Assembly (NCBI RefSeq): GCF_006088715.1 | Contig: NZ_CP030771.1 | Span: 558,001 to 622,000 of the forward strand | Source: Streptomyces sp. YIM 121038 | GTDB taxonomy: Bacteria > Actinomycetota > Actinomycetes > Streptomycetales > Streptomycetaceae | DNA length: 64,000 nucleotides | Reading direction: 5' to 3' | Shown: piece after piece, positions 49,371-58,158 of the stretch | How the letters are laid out: each line of letters starts with the position of its first letter | How positions within the stretch are numbered: the stretch's first letter is position 1 | Notes under the pieces: model-generated | What the model was told of the DNA's origin: nothing | Database searches by the model: none | The model's input: only the letters and a program-made list of their open reading frames with translations | Program-made: the position numbers and the translations under genes

Positions 49371-49628
49371 ATGCCGTGGGCTCAATTCGATGCGCGGTTC
49401 CCATGGAACTGGAGGGTGCGGTTCCTGTCCGACGGGGCCTTCCGTCTGTACGTCTCCGCGGTCTGCTGGTCGGCGGAGAACCTCGCCGGCGGCGTCATCA
49501 CCCCGGGCGAGCTGAGACAGGTGGTCGACACCCGGGCGCCGCGCCGCCAGGCCGAGGAGCTCGTCGCGGCCAAGCTCTTCGAGGAACTCCCCGGCGTCGG
49601 CTGGCGCATCCACGACTACCACGACTAG
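49371..49628 (+). CDS. Phage/ICE replication-protein-like N-terminal domain
   Basis: An 85-aa protein: FPWNWRVRFLSDGAFRLYVS, then GVITPGELRQVVDTRAP and VGWRIHDYHD. The 'LSDGAFRLYVSAVCW...' to 'GWRIHDYHDW' pattern is typical of the N-terminus of replication-associated proteins in actinophages and integrative elements, which continue much longer. Here it ends at HDYHD, so it is a stand-alone module or truncated relic. With the XRE gene it suggests a past mobile element. Confidence 0.6.
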   Translation: MPWAQFDARFPWNWRVRFLSDGAFRLYVSAVCWSAENLAGGVITPGELRQVVDTRAPRRQAEELVAAKLFEELPGVGWRIHDYHD

Positions 49629-49666
49629 GGCCCGCCCGCCGGGGCGGCGCGTCTCCGCGGCGGCGC

Positions 49667-50599
49667 TCACGTCCCCGCGGGCCGCACCATCTTCCGCCCC
49701 GCCGTGCTCCCGCCGTCCACGGCCACGGAGGCGCCGGTCATGTACGGGAAGTCGTCCGAGGCCAGGGCGAGCACGGCGCGGGCGATCTCCTGGGGTTCGG
49801 CCATGCGCTCCAGGCCGTCGACGTTGAGGGGGCCGAAGGCCTTCTTGTAGGCCGCCCAGTCCGCGTCGGGGATGCCGGGCGGGCGGACGAAGGCGGTGTC
49901 GGTGGTGCCGGGCAGGATCGCGTTGACCCGGATGCCGTGGGGGCCGTAGGCGAGGGCCGCGGACTTCACGATGCCCTGGACGGCACGCTTGCTGGCCGTG
50001 TACGCGCCGCCGTTGGGCCTCGCCTGTTCGGCCGCCGAGGACGACGTGCACACGATCACGCCGCGTCCCGCCTTGAGCATGTGCTCGACCTCGTACTTGA
50101 GGGCGAGGAACACCCCGCGCACATTGGTGGACTGCACGTCGTCCCACTCGGCCGGGGTCAGTTCGTGGAGAAGTTCGGCGCTGCCGATCCCCGCGTTGTT
50201 GAAGGCGATGTCGATGCCGCCGTGGCGGTCGGCCATCCGGTCCACGAAGGCGCGGACCTGCTCGGGTTCACGGACGTCGGCCCGCATGTACGTCGCGTCG
50301 CCGCCCGCCTCGCGGATCTCGTGCTCCACGCGGCGCCCCAGGGAGACCCGGCGTCCGCAGAAGCCGACGCGTGCGCCTTCCGCGGCGAAGGCCTTCGCGG
50401 TCGCCTCGCCGATGCCCGACGTGGCGCCGGTGATGAGGACCGATACGCCGTCGAAGCGGCGGCGGGCCCGGGGACGCGCCGCCGCGCGGGCGGTGCCGTC
50501 GAGGGTCAGCGAGGCGAGCCCGAGGGCGGCCGCGCCGCCGAGCAGGGAGCGCCGGGAGGTGTCCTGTGCGTGCGGTCGGGAGGTGTCCTGTGCGTTCAT
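49667..50599 (-). CDS. Tat-exported short-chain dehydrogenase
   Basis: A 310-aa SDR with a twin-arginine leader (TSRRSLLGGAAALGLASL), unusual for an NAD(P) enzyme, though cofactor loading before Tat export is possible. The dinucleotide motif is TGATSGIG, then NNAG, and the catalytic Ser/Tyr/Lys are in CTSSSAAEQ and YTASKRAV. The end LASDDFPYMTGASVAVDGGS is the standard SDR tail. The N-terminus contains a duplicated AQDTSR unit. It is divergent from the histidine kinase gene and may be regulated by it. Confidence 0.88.
   Translation of the reverse strand: MNAQDTSRPHAQDTSRRSLLGGAAALGLASLTLDGTARAAARPRARRRFDGVSVLITGATSGIGEATAKAFAAEGARVGFCGRRVSLGRRVEHEIREAGGDATYMRADVREPEQVRAFVDRMADRHGGIDIAFNNAGIGSAELLHELTPAEWDDVQSTNVRGVFLALKYEVEHMLKAGRGVIVCTSSSAAEQARPNGGAYTASKRAVQGIVKSAALAYGPHGIRVNAILPGTTDTAFVRPPGIPDADWAAYKKAFGPLNVDGLERMAEPQEIARAVLALASDDFPYMTGASVAVDGGSTAGRKMVRPAGT
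50554..50595. repeat. 24-bp-period duplication at SDR N-terminus
   Basis: An 18-bp identical segment (GGGAGGTGTCCTGTGCGT) at 50554-50571 and 50578-50595. In the SDR it encodes two copies of AQDTSR just before and within the Tat motif, the second supplying the SRR. A recent in-frame duplication. Confidence 0.75.
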
Positions 50600-50716
50600 A
50601 CGGACCACGCTCGCAGCGGGGCCGTGCCGCTCGCCTCCGGCAACCGGCCCGTGCCGCGGCCATCGGGAGGAGGCCGCCTCCTCCCACGGCAGGACCCCGG
50701 CGGGGCCGTGCCGCCC

Positions 50717-50722
50717 TATCGT
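50717..50722 (+). promoter_or_regulatory. -10 TATCGT, leaderless promoter of histidine kinase
   Basis: TATCGT ends 7 bp before the GTG at 50730, fitting a transcript starting at the GTG. No ribosome binding site precedes that GTG. Confidence 0.5.
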
Positions 50723-50729
50723 GTGCCCA

Positions 50730-51971
50730 GTGAACCGATCTTGGGTCGAGCCGGTGTTCGACACGAAGTACGCGGCACCGCGAGGTCTCGCGGTCGGCGC
50801 GGCGCTGCTCGGCGCCCTCCTCCTGATCCAACAGCCCTCGCAGGCGCGGGACTGGCTGTTCGCCGCCGTCGCGCTCGCGCTGTGTCTCGTCGGCGTCGGA
50901 CGGGCGTTCGGCGCGGCCGTCGCCCAGGCGGGGCTGCTGGTGGCCGCACACGCCTGCGGCGCGGACCTGGTAGCGACGCTGAAGGTCCTTGCCGCGATCG
51001 CCGTGTTCGAGGTGTCGGTGCGGTGCCCGGGGCGGCGGCCCGCCGTCGCGGCCTCCGTGCTGGCCTGCGCGGTCGTCGCCAACCGCGTCACGGACCTGCC
51101 GGGCGAACTGGCCTCGGTGCTCTACAAGACGGGGGTCGTGGCCGGTGTGCCGTTGCTGCTCGGCGCGTACGTGCGGGCCACCCGGGGGGCCGCCCGCCGG
51201 GCCCGCGAGCACCTCGCGCAGGAGGAGGCGCGCGCCGAGCAGCGCGTGCACTCCGCCCGGGCCGCCGAACGGGCCGCCATCGCCCGCGAGTTGCACGACC
51301 TCGTGGCCCACCACGTCTCGTCCATGGTGGTACGGGTGGGCGTCGCCCGGCACGTCCTGCCGGGCGCGGGCGCGGACGGCCCGGCCGACCCACGGATCGG
51401 TGCCGTACTCGACGACCTGCACGCGAGCGGCACCGCGGCGATGGCCGACCTGCGGCGCCTGGTGGCGGTGTTGCGCGACCCCGACAGCGTCGGGCCCGAC
51501 GCGCCGCCGCTGCTCACCCCCGGGGCCCTGGCCACCGCGGTGGCGGCGGTCGTCACGCAGAGCGCCCGCTCCGGCCTGACGATCAGCGCCGCCGTGGACG
51601 AGGAGGGGCTCGCGCGCGTCGACACCGCCCGCGGCCTGGCCGTGCTGCGCCTGGCGCAGGAGGGCCTGGCCAACGCGGCCCGGCACGCCGGGGCGGACGC
51701 GCACGCGGAGCTGACCGTACGCGTGGACCGGGACGGCGGCGTCCAGGTCACCGTCGACGACGACGGCGGCGCGGCACACCGGCCCGAGCTCCCGGCCGCG
51801 GGGCCGCACGGCCACGGCCTCGTCGGCCTGCGCGAACGCGTGGACCTGCTCGGCGGCAGCCTGGCCGCGGGCCCCGCCGCACGCGGCTGGCGCCTGCGCG
51901 CCGAACTGCCCGCCGCGCCGCCTTGCGCGCCGCGCACCGAGAAGACCCCGCAGAGAGAGACCCAGCCGTGA
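50730..51971 (+). CDS. Sensor histidine kinase (HisKA_3, NarL-type)
   Basis: A 413-aa kinase: an N-terminal membrane part with several helices (about 15-140), then the HisKA_3 dimerisation domain with H-box ERAAIARELHDLVAHHVSSM (phospho-His in RELHD). The ATPase domain has LRLAQEGLANAARHAG (N-box) and GHGLVGLRERV (G-box). It is translationally coupled (GTGA) to the response regulator. Short extracellular loops suggest sensing within or near the membrane. The ligand is unknown. Confidence 0.92.
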   Translation: MNRSWVEPVFDTKYAAPRGLAVGAALLGALLLIQQPSQARDWLFAAVALALCLVGVGRAFGAAVAQAGLLVAAHACGADLVATLKVLAAIAVFEVSVRCPGRRPAVAASVLACAVVANRVTDLPGELASVLYKTGVVAGVPLLLGAYVRATRGAARRAREHLAQEEARAEQRVHSARAAERAAIARELHDLVAHHVSSMVVRVGVARHVLPGAGADGPADPRIGAVLDDLHASGTAAMADLRRLVAVLRDPDSVGPDAPPLLTPGALATAVAAVVTQSARSGLTISAAVDEEGLARVDTARGLAVLRLAQEGLANAARHAGADAHAELTVRVDRDGGVQVTVDDDGGAAHRPELPAAGPHGHGLVGLRERVDLLGGSLAAGPAARGWRLRAELPAAPPCAPRTEKTPQRETQP

Positions 51972-52633
51972 TCCGCCTCCTCGTCTCCGACGACCAGCCG
52001 CTCGTCCGCATGGGCCTGCGCATGCTCTTCGAGCAGCCCGACGACATCGACCTCGTCGGCGAGGCCGACGACGGCCAGACCGCCGTGCGCCTGGCCGAGA
52101 GCCTCGCCCCGGACGTGATCCTGATGGACCTGCGCATGCCGGGAGTGGACGGCATCACGGCCACCCGGCGCGTCCTCGCGGCCCGCCCCGCCACCCGGGT
52201 GCTCGCCCTGACGACGTTCGACGACGACGATCACCTGTACCCGGCCCTCACCGCCGGTGCCTGCGGCTTCCTGGTGAAGGACACCCCTCCCCCGCAACTC
52301 CTGGACGGTGTGCGCCGCGCCGCACGCGGAGAGGCCCCCTTCAGCCAGGCCGCCCTGGACCGCATCGTCGCGCGCGCCCTGGACGCCACAAGCCCACCGG
52401 CCGGGCGGAGCGTCACCGCGTCCCCCGCCGGGCTCACCGCACGGGAGCGGCAGGTCCTGGGCCTGCTCGGGCAGGGCCTGGCCAACAAGGAGATCGCCGA
52501 GCGGCTGCACCTGGGCGTGACCACCGTCAAGACGCACGTGGCGAACCTGATGGCCAAGACGTGCCGCGCCAACCGCATCCAGCTCGCGGTGCTCGCCGTC
52601 CAGTCGGGTCTCGCCGCCCCGCCCTCGCCCTGA
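51968..52633 (+). CDS. NarL/LuxR-type response regulator
   Basis: A 221-aa regulator: receiver domain about 1-120 with acidic pocket DD at 8-9, phospho-Asp in VILMDLRMPG and Lys in FLVKDTPP; LuxR-type helix-turn-helix at about 155-215 (LTARERQVLGLLGQGLANKE, TTVKTHVANLMAK). The GTG start overlaps the kinase stop, so they are a two-component pair. Targets may include the divergent Tat-SDR gene; that is inference. Confidence 0.93.
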   Translation: MIRLLVSDDQPLVRMGLRMLFEQPDDIDLVGEADDGQTAVRLAESLAPDVILMDLRMPGVDGITATRRVLAARPATRVLALTTFDDDDHLYPALTAGACGFLVKDTPPPQLLDGVRRAARGEAPFSQAALDRIVARALDATSPPAGRSVTASPAGLTARERQVLGLLGQGLANKEIAERLHLGVTTVKTHVANLMAKTCRANRIQLAVLAVQSGLAAPPSP

Positions 52634-52652
52634 TCGCCTAGACTCGGCGCCC

Positions 52653-53273
52653 ATGGCCAGGTACTTCGACGTGCATCCGGACAATCCCCAGCGGCGCAGC
52701 ATCACGAGCGTGGTGGACGGCGTCCGCTCCGGTGCGCTCATCGCGTACCCGACGGACTCCTGCTACGCCCTCGGCTGCCAGCTGGGAAGCCGCGACGGCA
52801 TCGCGCGGATCCGGACGATCCGCAATCTCGACGACCGGCACCACTTCACCCTCGTCTGTCAGAGCTTCGCCCAGCTGGGGCAGTTCGTACGGCTCGACAA
52901 CGACGTGTTCCGCACCATCAAGGCGGCCACTCCGGGCAGCTACACCTTCATCCTGCCCGCCACCAAGGAGGTGCCGCGCCAGCTGCTGCACCCCAAGAAG
53001 AAGACCGTCGGGGTCCGGATCCCCGACCACTCCGTCACCCAGGCCCTCCTCGCCGAGCTGGGCGAGCCGCTGCTCTCCAGCACCCTGCTCCTTCCCGACG
53101 AGGAGGAGCCGCTGACCCAGGGCTGGGAGATCAAGGAGCGCCTCGACCACCAGGTGGACGTGGTCGTCGACTCGGGCGACTGCGGTACGGAGCCGACGAC
53201 CGTGATCGACTTCTCCGACGGGGAGGCGACGATCGTGCGCCGGGGAGCGGGCGACACCGCGCGCTTCGAGTAA
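52653..53273 (+). CDS. YciO/Sua5-like threonylcarbamoyl-AMP synthase family protein
   Basis: A 206-aa protein of the YrdC/Sua5/YciO fold: PTDSCYALGC (the PTDTVYGLG-type site), RTIRNLDDRHHFTLVCQSFA and KKKTVGVRIPDH. It begins MARYFDVHPDNPQRRSI, matching YciO. YrdC/Sua5 make threonylcarbamoyl-AMP for tRNA t6A37; YciO proteins are related with a less certain role. TAGACT ends 8 bp upstream of the ATG, suggesting a leaderless start of its own despite lying 19 bp after the regulator. Confidence 0.9.
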   Translation: MARYFDVHPDNPQRRSITSVVDGVRSGALIAYPTDSCYALGCQLGSRDGIARIRTIRNLDDRHHFTLVCQSFAQLGQFVRLDNDVFRTIKAATPGSYTFILPATKEVPRQLLHPKKKTVGVRIPDHSVTQALLAELGEPLLSSTLLLPDEEEPLTQGWEIKERLDHQVDVVVDSGDCGTEPTTVIDFSDGEATIVRRGAGDTARFE

Positions 53274-53417
53274 CGCCGGGCGGCTCCCCCGTCACGCGGA
53301 CGACTCCCCCCGGCACGGCAGGCTCCCGATCGGCGCCGTGATCGGCCGGATGTCATCTATTCACCGGCGGGTACATGCCAATACCGTGTGCGGCCTTCTG
53401 CGTTCTCGGGGGGTCTG

Positions 53418-54491
53418 GTGAGCGGTCTCCGTGCGGTCGTTGTCTGCCTGGTGCTCGCGTGTGCCGCGGTGGTGTCGCCGATCGCCACCGCGGCACCGGA
53501 TCCGGCGCTCCGGCCCGGCTGGTCGGCGCTGCCGGTGCCCGCGGCGGCCCCGCCGGTGACCGTGAAGGACCTCGCCGCCCGCGGACCGCGCGACGTGTGG
53601 GCGACGGCCTACGAACACGCCGCCGACGGGCTGCGGCCGTTGCTGTACCGGTGGGACGGCACGGCGTGGAGCCGCGACACCACCTTCCCCGGCGCGGGCG
53701 AGCCTGGCTGGCTCGGCAAGGTGCAGTTCGTCGGGGACGAGGTGTGGATCTTCCACAACCGCGCGGGGGCGGGCGAGATCCTGCGCAGGTCGGCGACGGG
53801 AGCCTGGAGCGCGGTGCCGCTGCCGCAGACCCTGTGGACCTACCAGGACTTCGCCGCGGTACCGGGCGGGGCGTGGGTGGTCGGTGAGGACTCCACCGGG
53901 CTGAAGGTCCTGCACTACGACGGCTCCGCCTGGACCACGCGGTCCACCCCGGACGACGTGCTGTTCCTGATGGGAATCACCGCCCGTACGGCCGACGACG
54001 TCTGGGCCTGGGCGGACAAGCGGACCGGCGGGATGGCCGTCCTGCACTGGGACGGCACGGCGTGGCGGGACGCGAAGGTGCCCCTGCCGACGAACGGCAA
54101 CGTCCACACGATGCTGCTCGAACCGTCCGGCCGGGCCACGATCGGCGGCAGCCAGTACACCGACGGCGTGGGCCGCACCTATCTGATGACCTTCGACGGA
54201 CACGCCTGGCACACCACCTACCCGCCGCTGGGCGACACCTACACCGAGGGCATGGTGCGCGGCCCGGACGGCGCGCTGTGGCTGCCGGTGCGCAGCGACC
54301 GCGCGTTCCAGTCGAAGTACGCACGGGTGGACGGCTCCCGCACCACCTTCTCCTACGGCTCGAAGCGCACGAACGCGATCGACGTCGAGCCGCGGGCCCT
54401 GGTGAGGGCCGGGACCTCGCTGCTGTCCCTCGGGACCGTCGAGATCTACGGCACGAAACCGAATCTGATGAGCGAGCGGCGGGGAGGCTGA
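53418..54491 (+). CDS. Exported propeller-type protein A
   Basis: A 357-aa protein: GTG start with GGGGGG upstream, a Sec signal (SGLRAVVVCLVLACAAVVSP..ATA-APD), then repeated blades with the motif 'W(D)GTAW': YRWDGTAWSRD, HYDGSAWTTR, HWDGTAWRDA, FDGHAWHTT. Between them are 'DVWA' strands. This is a WD-/sialidase-like propeller without evident catalytic residues. It is 2 bp upstream of a paralogue in the same operon. The function is unknown; surface binding or sensing is possible. Confidence 0.7.
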   Translation: MSGLRAVVVCLVLACAAVVSPIATAAPDPALRPGWSALPVPAAAPPVTVKDLAARGPRDVWATAYEHAADGLRPLLYRWDGTAWSRDTTFPGAGEPGWLGKVQFVGDEVWIFHNRAGAGEILRRSATGAWSAVPLPQTLWTYQDFAAVPGGAWVVGEDSTGLKVLHYDGSAWTTRSTPDDVLFLMGITARTADDVWAWADKRTGGMAVLHWDGTAWRDAKVPLPTNGNVHTMLLEPSGRATIGGSQYTDGVGRTYLMTFDGHAWHTTYPPLGDTYTEGMVRGPDGALWLPVRSDRAFQSKYARVDGSRTTFSYGSKRTNAIDVEPRALVRAGTSLLSLGTVEIYGTKPNLMSERRGG

Positions 54492-54493
54492 CC

Positions 54494-55603
54494 ATGGCGC
54501 GCAGACTGCTCGTCGCGGCCCTCGCGGCCGCCCTCGCACTCCTCACCGGCCTGAGCCCGGCCGCGGCGGACACCGCGTCCTGGCAGCACGTCCCGGTCCC
54601 GGCGCAGGTGCGCCCGCAGGCCGCCCTGAACGAGGCCGTGGCGCTGGGCCCCGACCGGGCGTGGGCGGTGGGCACCGACGCCGTCGGTCGCTCGGCGCCG
54701 GGCTTTCCGCTGCTGCTGCGCTGGGACGGGACCGCGTGGAAGCGCCAGGGCCTGCCCGGAACCCGCTGGCAGGGAGAGCTGCTGTCCGTCGCCGCGACCG
54801 CGCCGACCTCCCTCTGGGCGGTCGGCCGCGACACGGCGGGCGGCGCCCGTCTGCTCCGCTTCAACGGCACCGCCTGGTCCGAGAGCCGACCGCCCCGCGG
54901 TGTCGTCCTGACCGAGGTCGTCGCCGGAGCCGGTGAGACCTGGCTGATCGGTACGCGCGACGGCGCGCAGGCCCTGCTGCGCTACGACGGACACGGCTGG
55001 CAGGACCTGCCGGTGCCGCCGGGATCCGTGTACGGCCTGCACATCAAGGCGGCCGACGACGTCTGGGCCGCGGGCTCGGCCGACTCCGCCGCGGCCGTGT
55101 CGCACTGGAACGGCAAGGAGTGGCAGCAGACGATCGTGGACGGCTTCCCGCGGTCGGCCGTGGGCAGTGTGCTGGCCGTCTCGCCCACGGAGGTGTGGGC
55201 GGGGGGCACGGCCGGGTTCATCGGCGGCCCGCCGGGCAAGCCGATCCCGCCGCTCCTGGTCCGCTTCGACGGGGAGAAGTGGAACCGGGTCGCCCTGCCC
55301 ACCAACTTCGGCGCGGTCAACTCGCTGGCCCCCACCGCGGCCGGCGAGCTGGGCTGGGTGGCGGTGGTCCGCTCCCTGAAGTGGGCCCCGCCGGGCAGCA
55401 ATCCGCCGTTCATTCCCGGGCCCGACTTCCTCGCCTGGAACGGCCGGTCGTTCACCGAGTACGACGAACCGGCGGTGGCCGGGGAGAGCGACTCCGCGGT
55501 GCTGCGCCTGGCGGCGGTGCCCGGCACGACGACGGTGTGGTCGGTCGGCCGCGCCGGTGGCCCCGAGAGCACCTTCGCCCCGCGGATCCAGCGGTTCGGC
55601 TGA
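54494..55603 (+). CDS. Exported propeller-type protein B
   Basis: A 369-aa paralogue of the preceding protein: signal peptide to about residue 25 (AAA-DTA) and blades LRWDGTAWKRQ, RFNGTAWSES, RYDGHGWQDL, HWNGKEWQQT, RFDGEKWNRV with 'AVGxD/W' strands between. It is directly downstream of gene A (GGGGAGG ribosome binding site at the junction), so both are exported together and may form a complex. No enzyme motif is visible. Confidence 0.72.
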   Translation: MARRLLVAALAAALALLTGLSPAAADTASWQHVPVPAQVRPQAALNEAVALGPDRAWAVGTDAVGRSAPGFPLLLRWDGTAWKRQGLPGTRWQGELLSVAATAPTSLWAVGRDTAGGARLLRFNGTAWSESRPPRGVVLTEVVAGAGETWLIGTRDGAQALLRYDGHGWQDLPVPPGSVYGLHIKAADDVWAAGSADSAAAVSHWNGKEWQQTIVDGFPRSAVGSVLAVSPTEVWAGGTAGFIGGPPGKPIPPLLVRFDGEKWNRVALPTNFGAVNSLAPTAAGELGWVAVVRSLKWAPPGSNPPFIPGPDFLAWNGRSFTEYDEPAVAGESDSAVLRLAAVPGTTTVWSVGRAGGPESTFAPRIQRFG

Positions 55604-55619
55604 GCCGCGGGCACAGCAC

Positions 55620-55653
55620 AGCGGGCCGCCGGGAGGAAGGTCGGCGGCCCGCT
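55620..55653. terminator. Bidirectional terminator, propeller B / rodlin
   Basis: Perfect 12-bp arms AGCGGGCCGCCG (55620-55631) and its complement (55642-55653) with a 10-nt loop in the 70-bp convergent gap. Confidence 0.8.
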
Positions 55654-55673
55654 GGGGCAGGGGGCGGGTGGGG

Positions 55674-56087
55674 TCAGCCGTTGCCCGCGCCGTTGCCGGA
55701 CAGGGCCGAGATGTCGTCCGCGAGGTGCGAGAGCGGCTCGTCGCCCTTGGCCTGGGTCGAGTTCTCGGCGCACTGCTGGTTCTGCGGCGCCGACAGGATC
55801 GGGATGTCCTGGACCGCGACCGGGACCAGGAGGCCCACGATCGCCCCGGCGTTCACCTTGACGGGCACGCCGAGGCAGGGCTTGTTGAGCGAGCCCTGGA
55901 CGATCGAACCCTGGAGGCTCATGTCGCCGTGCGTGGCGGAGTTGCCGAACGCCTGCGAAGCGCCGTTGCCGCTCGCCGAGGTGGTGCCGTGGTCGTCGCC
56001 GATGGCGCTCGCGGCGGGCGCCACCGCGCCGACCATGCCCACCGCGGAAGCAGTGACCGCGGTCGCCGCCATAACCTTCTTCAGCAC
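55674..56087 (-). CDS. rdl: Rodlin, aerial hypha/spore surface protein
   Basis: A 137-aa secreted protein of the RdlA/RdlB type. Signal: [17 protein letters not shown]...ASA. The mature part has the family hallmarks [45 protein letters not shown] and [12 protein letters not shown], with two cysteines. Rodlins arrange chaplin filaments into the rodlet layer of Streptomyces spores. The GTG start has AGGGAAA 8 bp upstream. No chaplin gene is in the window. It is the best taxonomic marker here. Confidence 0.93.
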   Translation of the reverse strand: MLKKVMAATAVTASAVGMVGAVAPAASAIGDDHGTTSASGNGASQAFGNSATHGDMSLQGSIVQGSLNKPCLGVPVKVNAGAIVGLLVPVAVQDIPILSAPQNQQCAENSTQAKGDEPLSHLADDISALSGNGAGNG

Positions 56088-56280
56088 GAGGGTTTCCCTT
56101 CTCATAAGCCGTGGCTCAGCCCCTGTCCAGGAGCACCATGGGTAACTGCCGTGGTGGGCAGGGGTTGCTCGACTTCGCTCGGACGGCTCAGCGGCGGCGG
56201 CTCGGGGGGGCGCGGCGGCCCGGGCGCTCGGGGGCCCGGGCCGTGCTGCTCGACACCCGCAGCGAGCTGACGGACCGCTC

Positions 56281-56535
56281 TCAGCGCCAGCCGAAGCGGC
56301 GGTCGACCTCCGCCGAGAACTCCTCCAGCGTCAGCACCGCGTCCCCGTTCTGATCGGCGGCGTCGAACAGCGCCGAGGAGTCCTCGGCGTCCCCGAGCCC
56401 CCAGAACGGCAGGTCCCCGGACGCGGCCAGGGACGGACCCTTGGTCCGCAAGGCGATGATCACCTCCTCGCGGGTCAGGGTCCCGTTGTGGTCGAGGTCC
56501 AGTGCCTCGAACAGCTTCCGGGCCTTCTCACTCAT
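56281..56535 (-). CDS. EF-hand calcium-binding protein
   Basis: An 84-aa cytoplasmic protein with two EF-hands. The first loop is [12 protein letters not shown] (13-24), fully canonical. The second is [12 protein letters not shown], also with ligands at positions 1, 3, 5 and 12. Small EF-hand proteins of this kind occur in Streptomyces (calmodulin-like). The gene is 174 bp upstream of rodlin in the same direction. A calcium-sensing or buffering role is likely. Confidence 0.88.
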   Translation of the reverse strand: MSEKARKLFEALDLDHNGTLTREEVIIALRTKGPSLAASGDLPFWGLGDAEDSSALFDAADQNGDAVLTLEEFSAEVDRRFGWR

Positions 56536-56636
56536 CGCGTCATCTCCCTCGTCGGCGGGCGAGCCCGGCCCGCCCTGCTCGTGAACGACAACGTATGCCG
56601 CCCGGCGCCGGTTCCTGCGCCCGCCCGCGCGGCGTC

Positions 56637-57797
56637 TCAGGCGCCCCGGCCCGCCCGGGCGTAGTGCGCGGCCACCGCGTGGAAGGCCTCCTTGGGCTCC
56701 CAGTGCCAGCGCGCCGTCGGGTCGTCCTCGGTCTTCCAGATGGCCTTGGTGAGGCTGTAGCTGGCCATGTCCAGGTCGTAGCGCCGCTCGCGGCGGTGCG
56801 GCATCTCCGGGGACACGAACTCGTACGCCATCGCCGCGTGCAGGTTCATCCGCTCGAACACGTCGAGGACCTGCGTCATATACCGCGCCTGGACGCGTTC
56901 GCTGCGCCGCAGGCCCTTGCGCACCTCCGGCTTGGGCTTGCTGTAGTCGATGCTGTTCCAGCCCATGCCGCCCGCCTCGGGGGCACCCCGGAACGTACAG
57001 GTGCCGAACTCGGTGATGGCCACGGGCCTGCCCCACTTCCGGTAGGGGTCGAGCTCCTTGTAGTAGCCGCGCGGGTCGGCGAAGTAGGAGTAGTAGTTGA
57101 CGCTGACGATGTCGAACAGGCTCCAGTCGACGACGTCTTCGTGTGCGCCTCCGTACGTCACCGGGCCGTGGAAGACGCGCCGCGCGGTGCGCGCGGCCAG
57201 CGGGATGAGCCGGTCCAGCTTGCGCTGTGCCTCCTTCGGGTCCCAGTTGCCCTTGAGCATGTTCTCGACCCGCTCCAGGGCGTCGTCCCCGGGCACGATG
57301 CCGGGGACGAACAGGACGAACTCGCAGCCCACGCTGAGGTAGACGCGGGCGCCCTGGCGGCGCAGCCGTTCGGCCTGCCTGCCGGTCTCGGCGAGGTGGT
57401 CGAGGATCTGGCGCTCGGGCACGTCGCCCAGGCGCGGCTGGAGCCACACGTGCAGTCCCTGCTCGGCCGCCTCCGCGGCCGTGGCGGCCATGCGCTCCAC
57501 GCCGGTGCCGTAGACCACGACCGAGTTCGCGTGCAGCGCGCGCCTGATGCTCCGCAGGTCGGCGCGCATCCGCCGGGGGTTCCAACTGGTGTGGGGCGAA
57601 TCGCCGTCGGCGCACTCGTACATGACGCCCCGGTAGGTCAGTCCGCGCCGGGCGGTGGCCGTCGGCTCGCTGCCGGGGCGGGGCGCGGCCCCGGCCGGTG
57701 CCGCCGCCAGGGCCGGGCCGGCGAGCGCGGCGGCGCCCGCCGCCGCTGCCGCGCCGACGAGGAACCTTCCTCTGGTCATGCCCTCGTTCCGCTTCAC
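56637..57797 (-). CDS. Exported TIM-barrel glycosidase-like protein
   Basis: A 386-aa protein: GTG start (GGGGAG upstream), a signal peptide with RGRFLVGAAAAAGAAALAG. The body has glycosidase-type strands: RGVMYECADG, NSVVVYGTGVERM, GLHVWLQPRLG, YLSVGCEFVLFV, FDIVSVNYYSYF and VAITEFGTCTF. E in SVGCEF and E in ITEFG are candidate acid/base and nucleophile at strands 4 and 7. Some such proteins are mislabelled 'abortive infection'. The substrate is unknown. Confidence 0.68.
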   Translation of the reverse strand: MKRNEGMTRGRFLVGAAAAAGAAALAGPALAAAPAGAAPRPGSEPTATARRGLTYRGVMYECADGDSPHTSWNPRRMRADLRSIRRALHANSVVVYGTGVERMAATAAEAAEQGLHVWLQPRLGDVPERQILDHLAETGRQAERLRRQGARVYLSVGCEFVLFVPGIVPGDDALERVENMLKGNWDPKEAQRKLDRLIPLAARTARRVFHGPVTYGGAHEDVVDWSLFDIVSVNYYSYFADPRGYYKELDPYRKWGRPVAITEFGTCTFRGAPEAGGMGWNSIDYSKPKPEVRKGLRRSERVQARYMTQVLDVFERMNLHAAMAYEFVSPEMPHRRERRYDLDMASYSLTKAIWKTEDDPTARWHWEPKEAFHAVAAHYARAGRGA

Positions 57798-58158
57798 GTG
57801 CTCCCCTTCGTCGCGTTCGTCGCGGTCGGGCCGGTGCCCGGTCGGATCGCCCCCAGCCTCCGCCGTCGGTGGCGTGCCGCTCATCGGGCTTCGGTCCTGT
57901 CCGCCGTAACCAAAGTCGGCATCGCCCGGGCCTCGGGACCGCCGCAAGCCGACGGCCGACCGATACTTCCGGGTCGGGTCGGGTCGGTCCGGGCCGGGTC
58001 GGCGCCGGGCGGCCCGTCAGATGTTCATGCTCGATACACATACACGCCCACCGCGCGTGGCAGGGACGGCATCGGCCCCCGTGATGTTCACCGACGACGC
58101 ACCCCGTACGTCACTTCCCTCGCCGTCCACCACCCACCACAGCCCTACGGAGCCACGC
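57798..58158. other. Divergent gap with GGGTC-rich tract
   Basis: 361 bp between the glycosidase-like and phosphoesterase starts. It includes a short GGGTC tandem tract near 57970-58000 followed by an AT-richer zone near 58020-58090 that may hold promoters. No gene has support. Confidence 0.4.
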
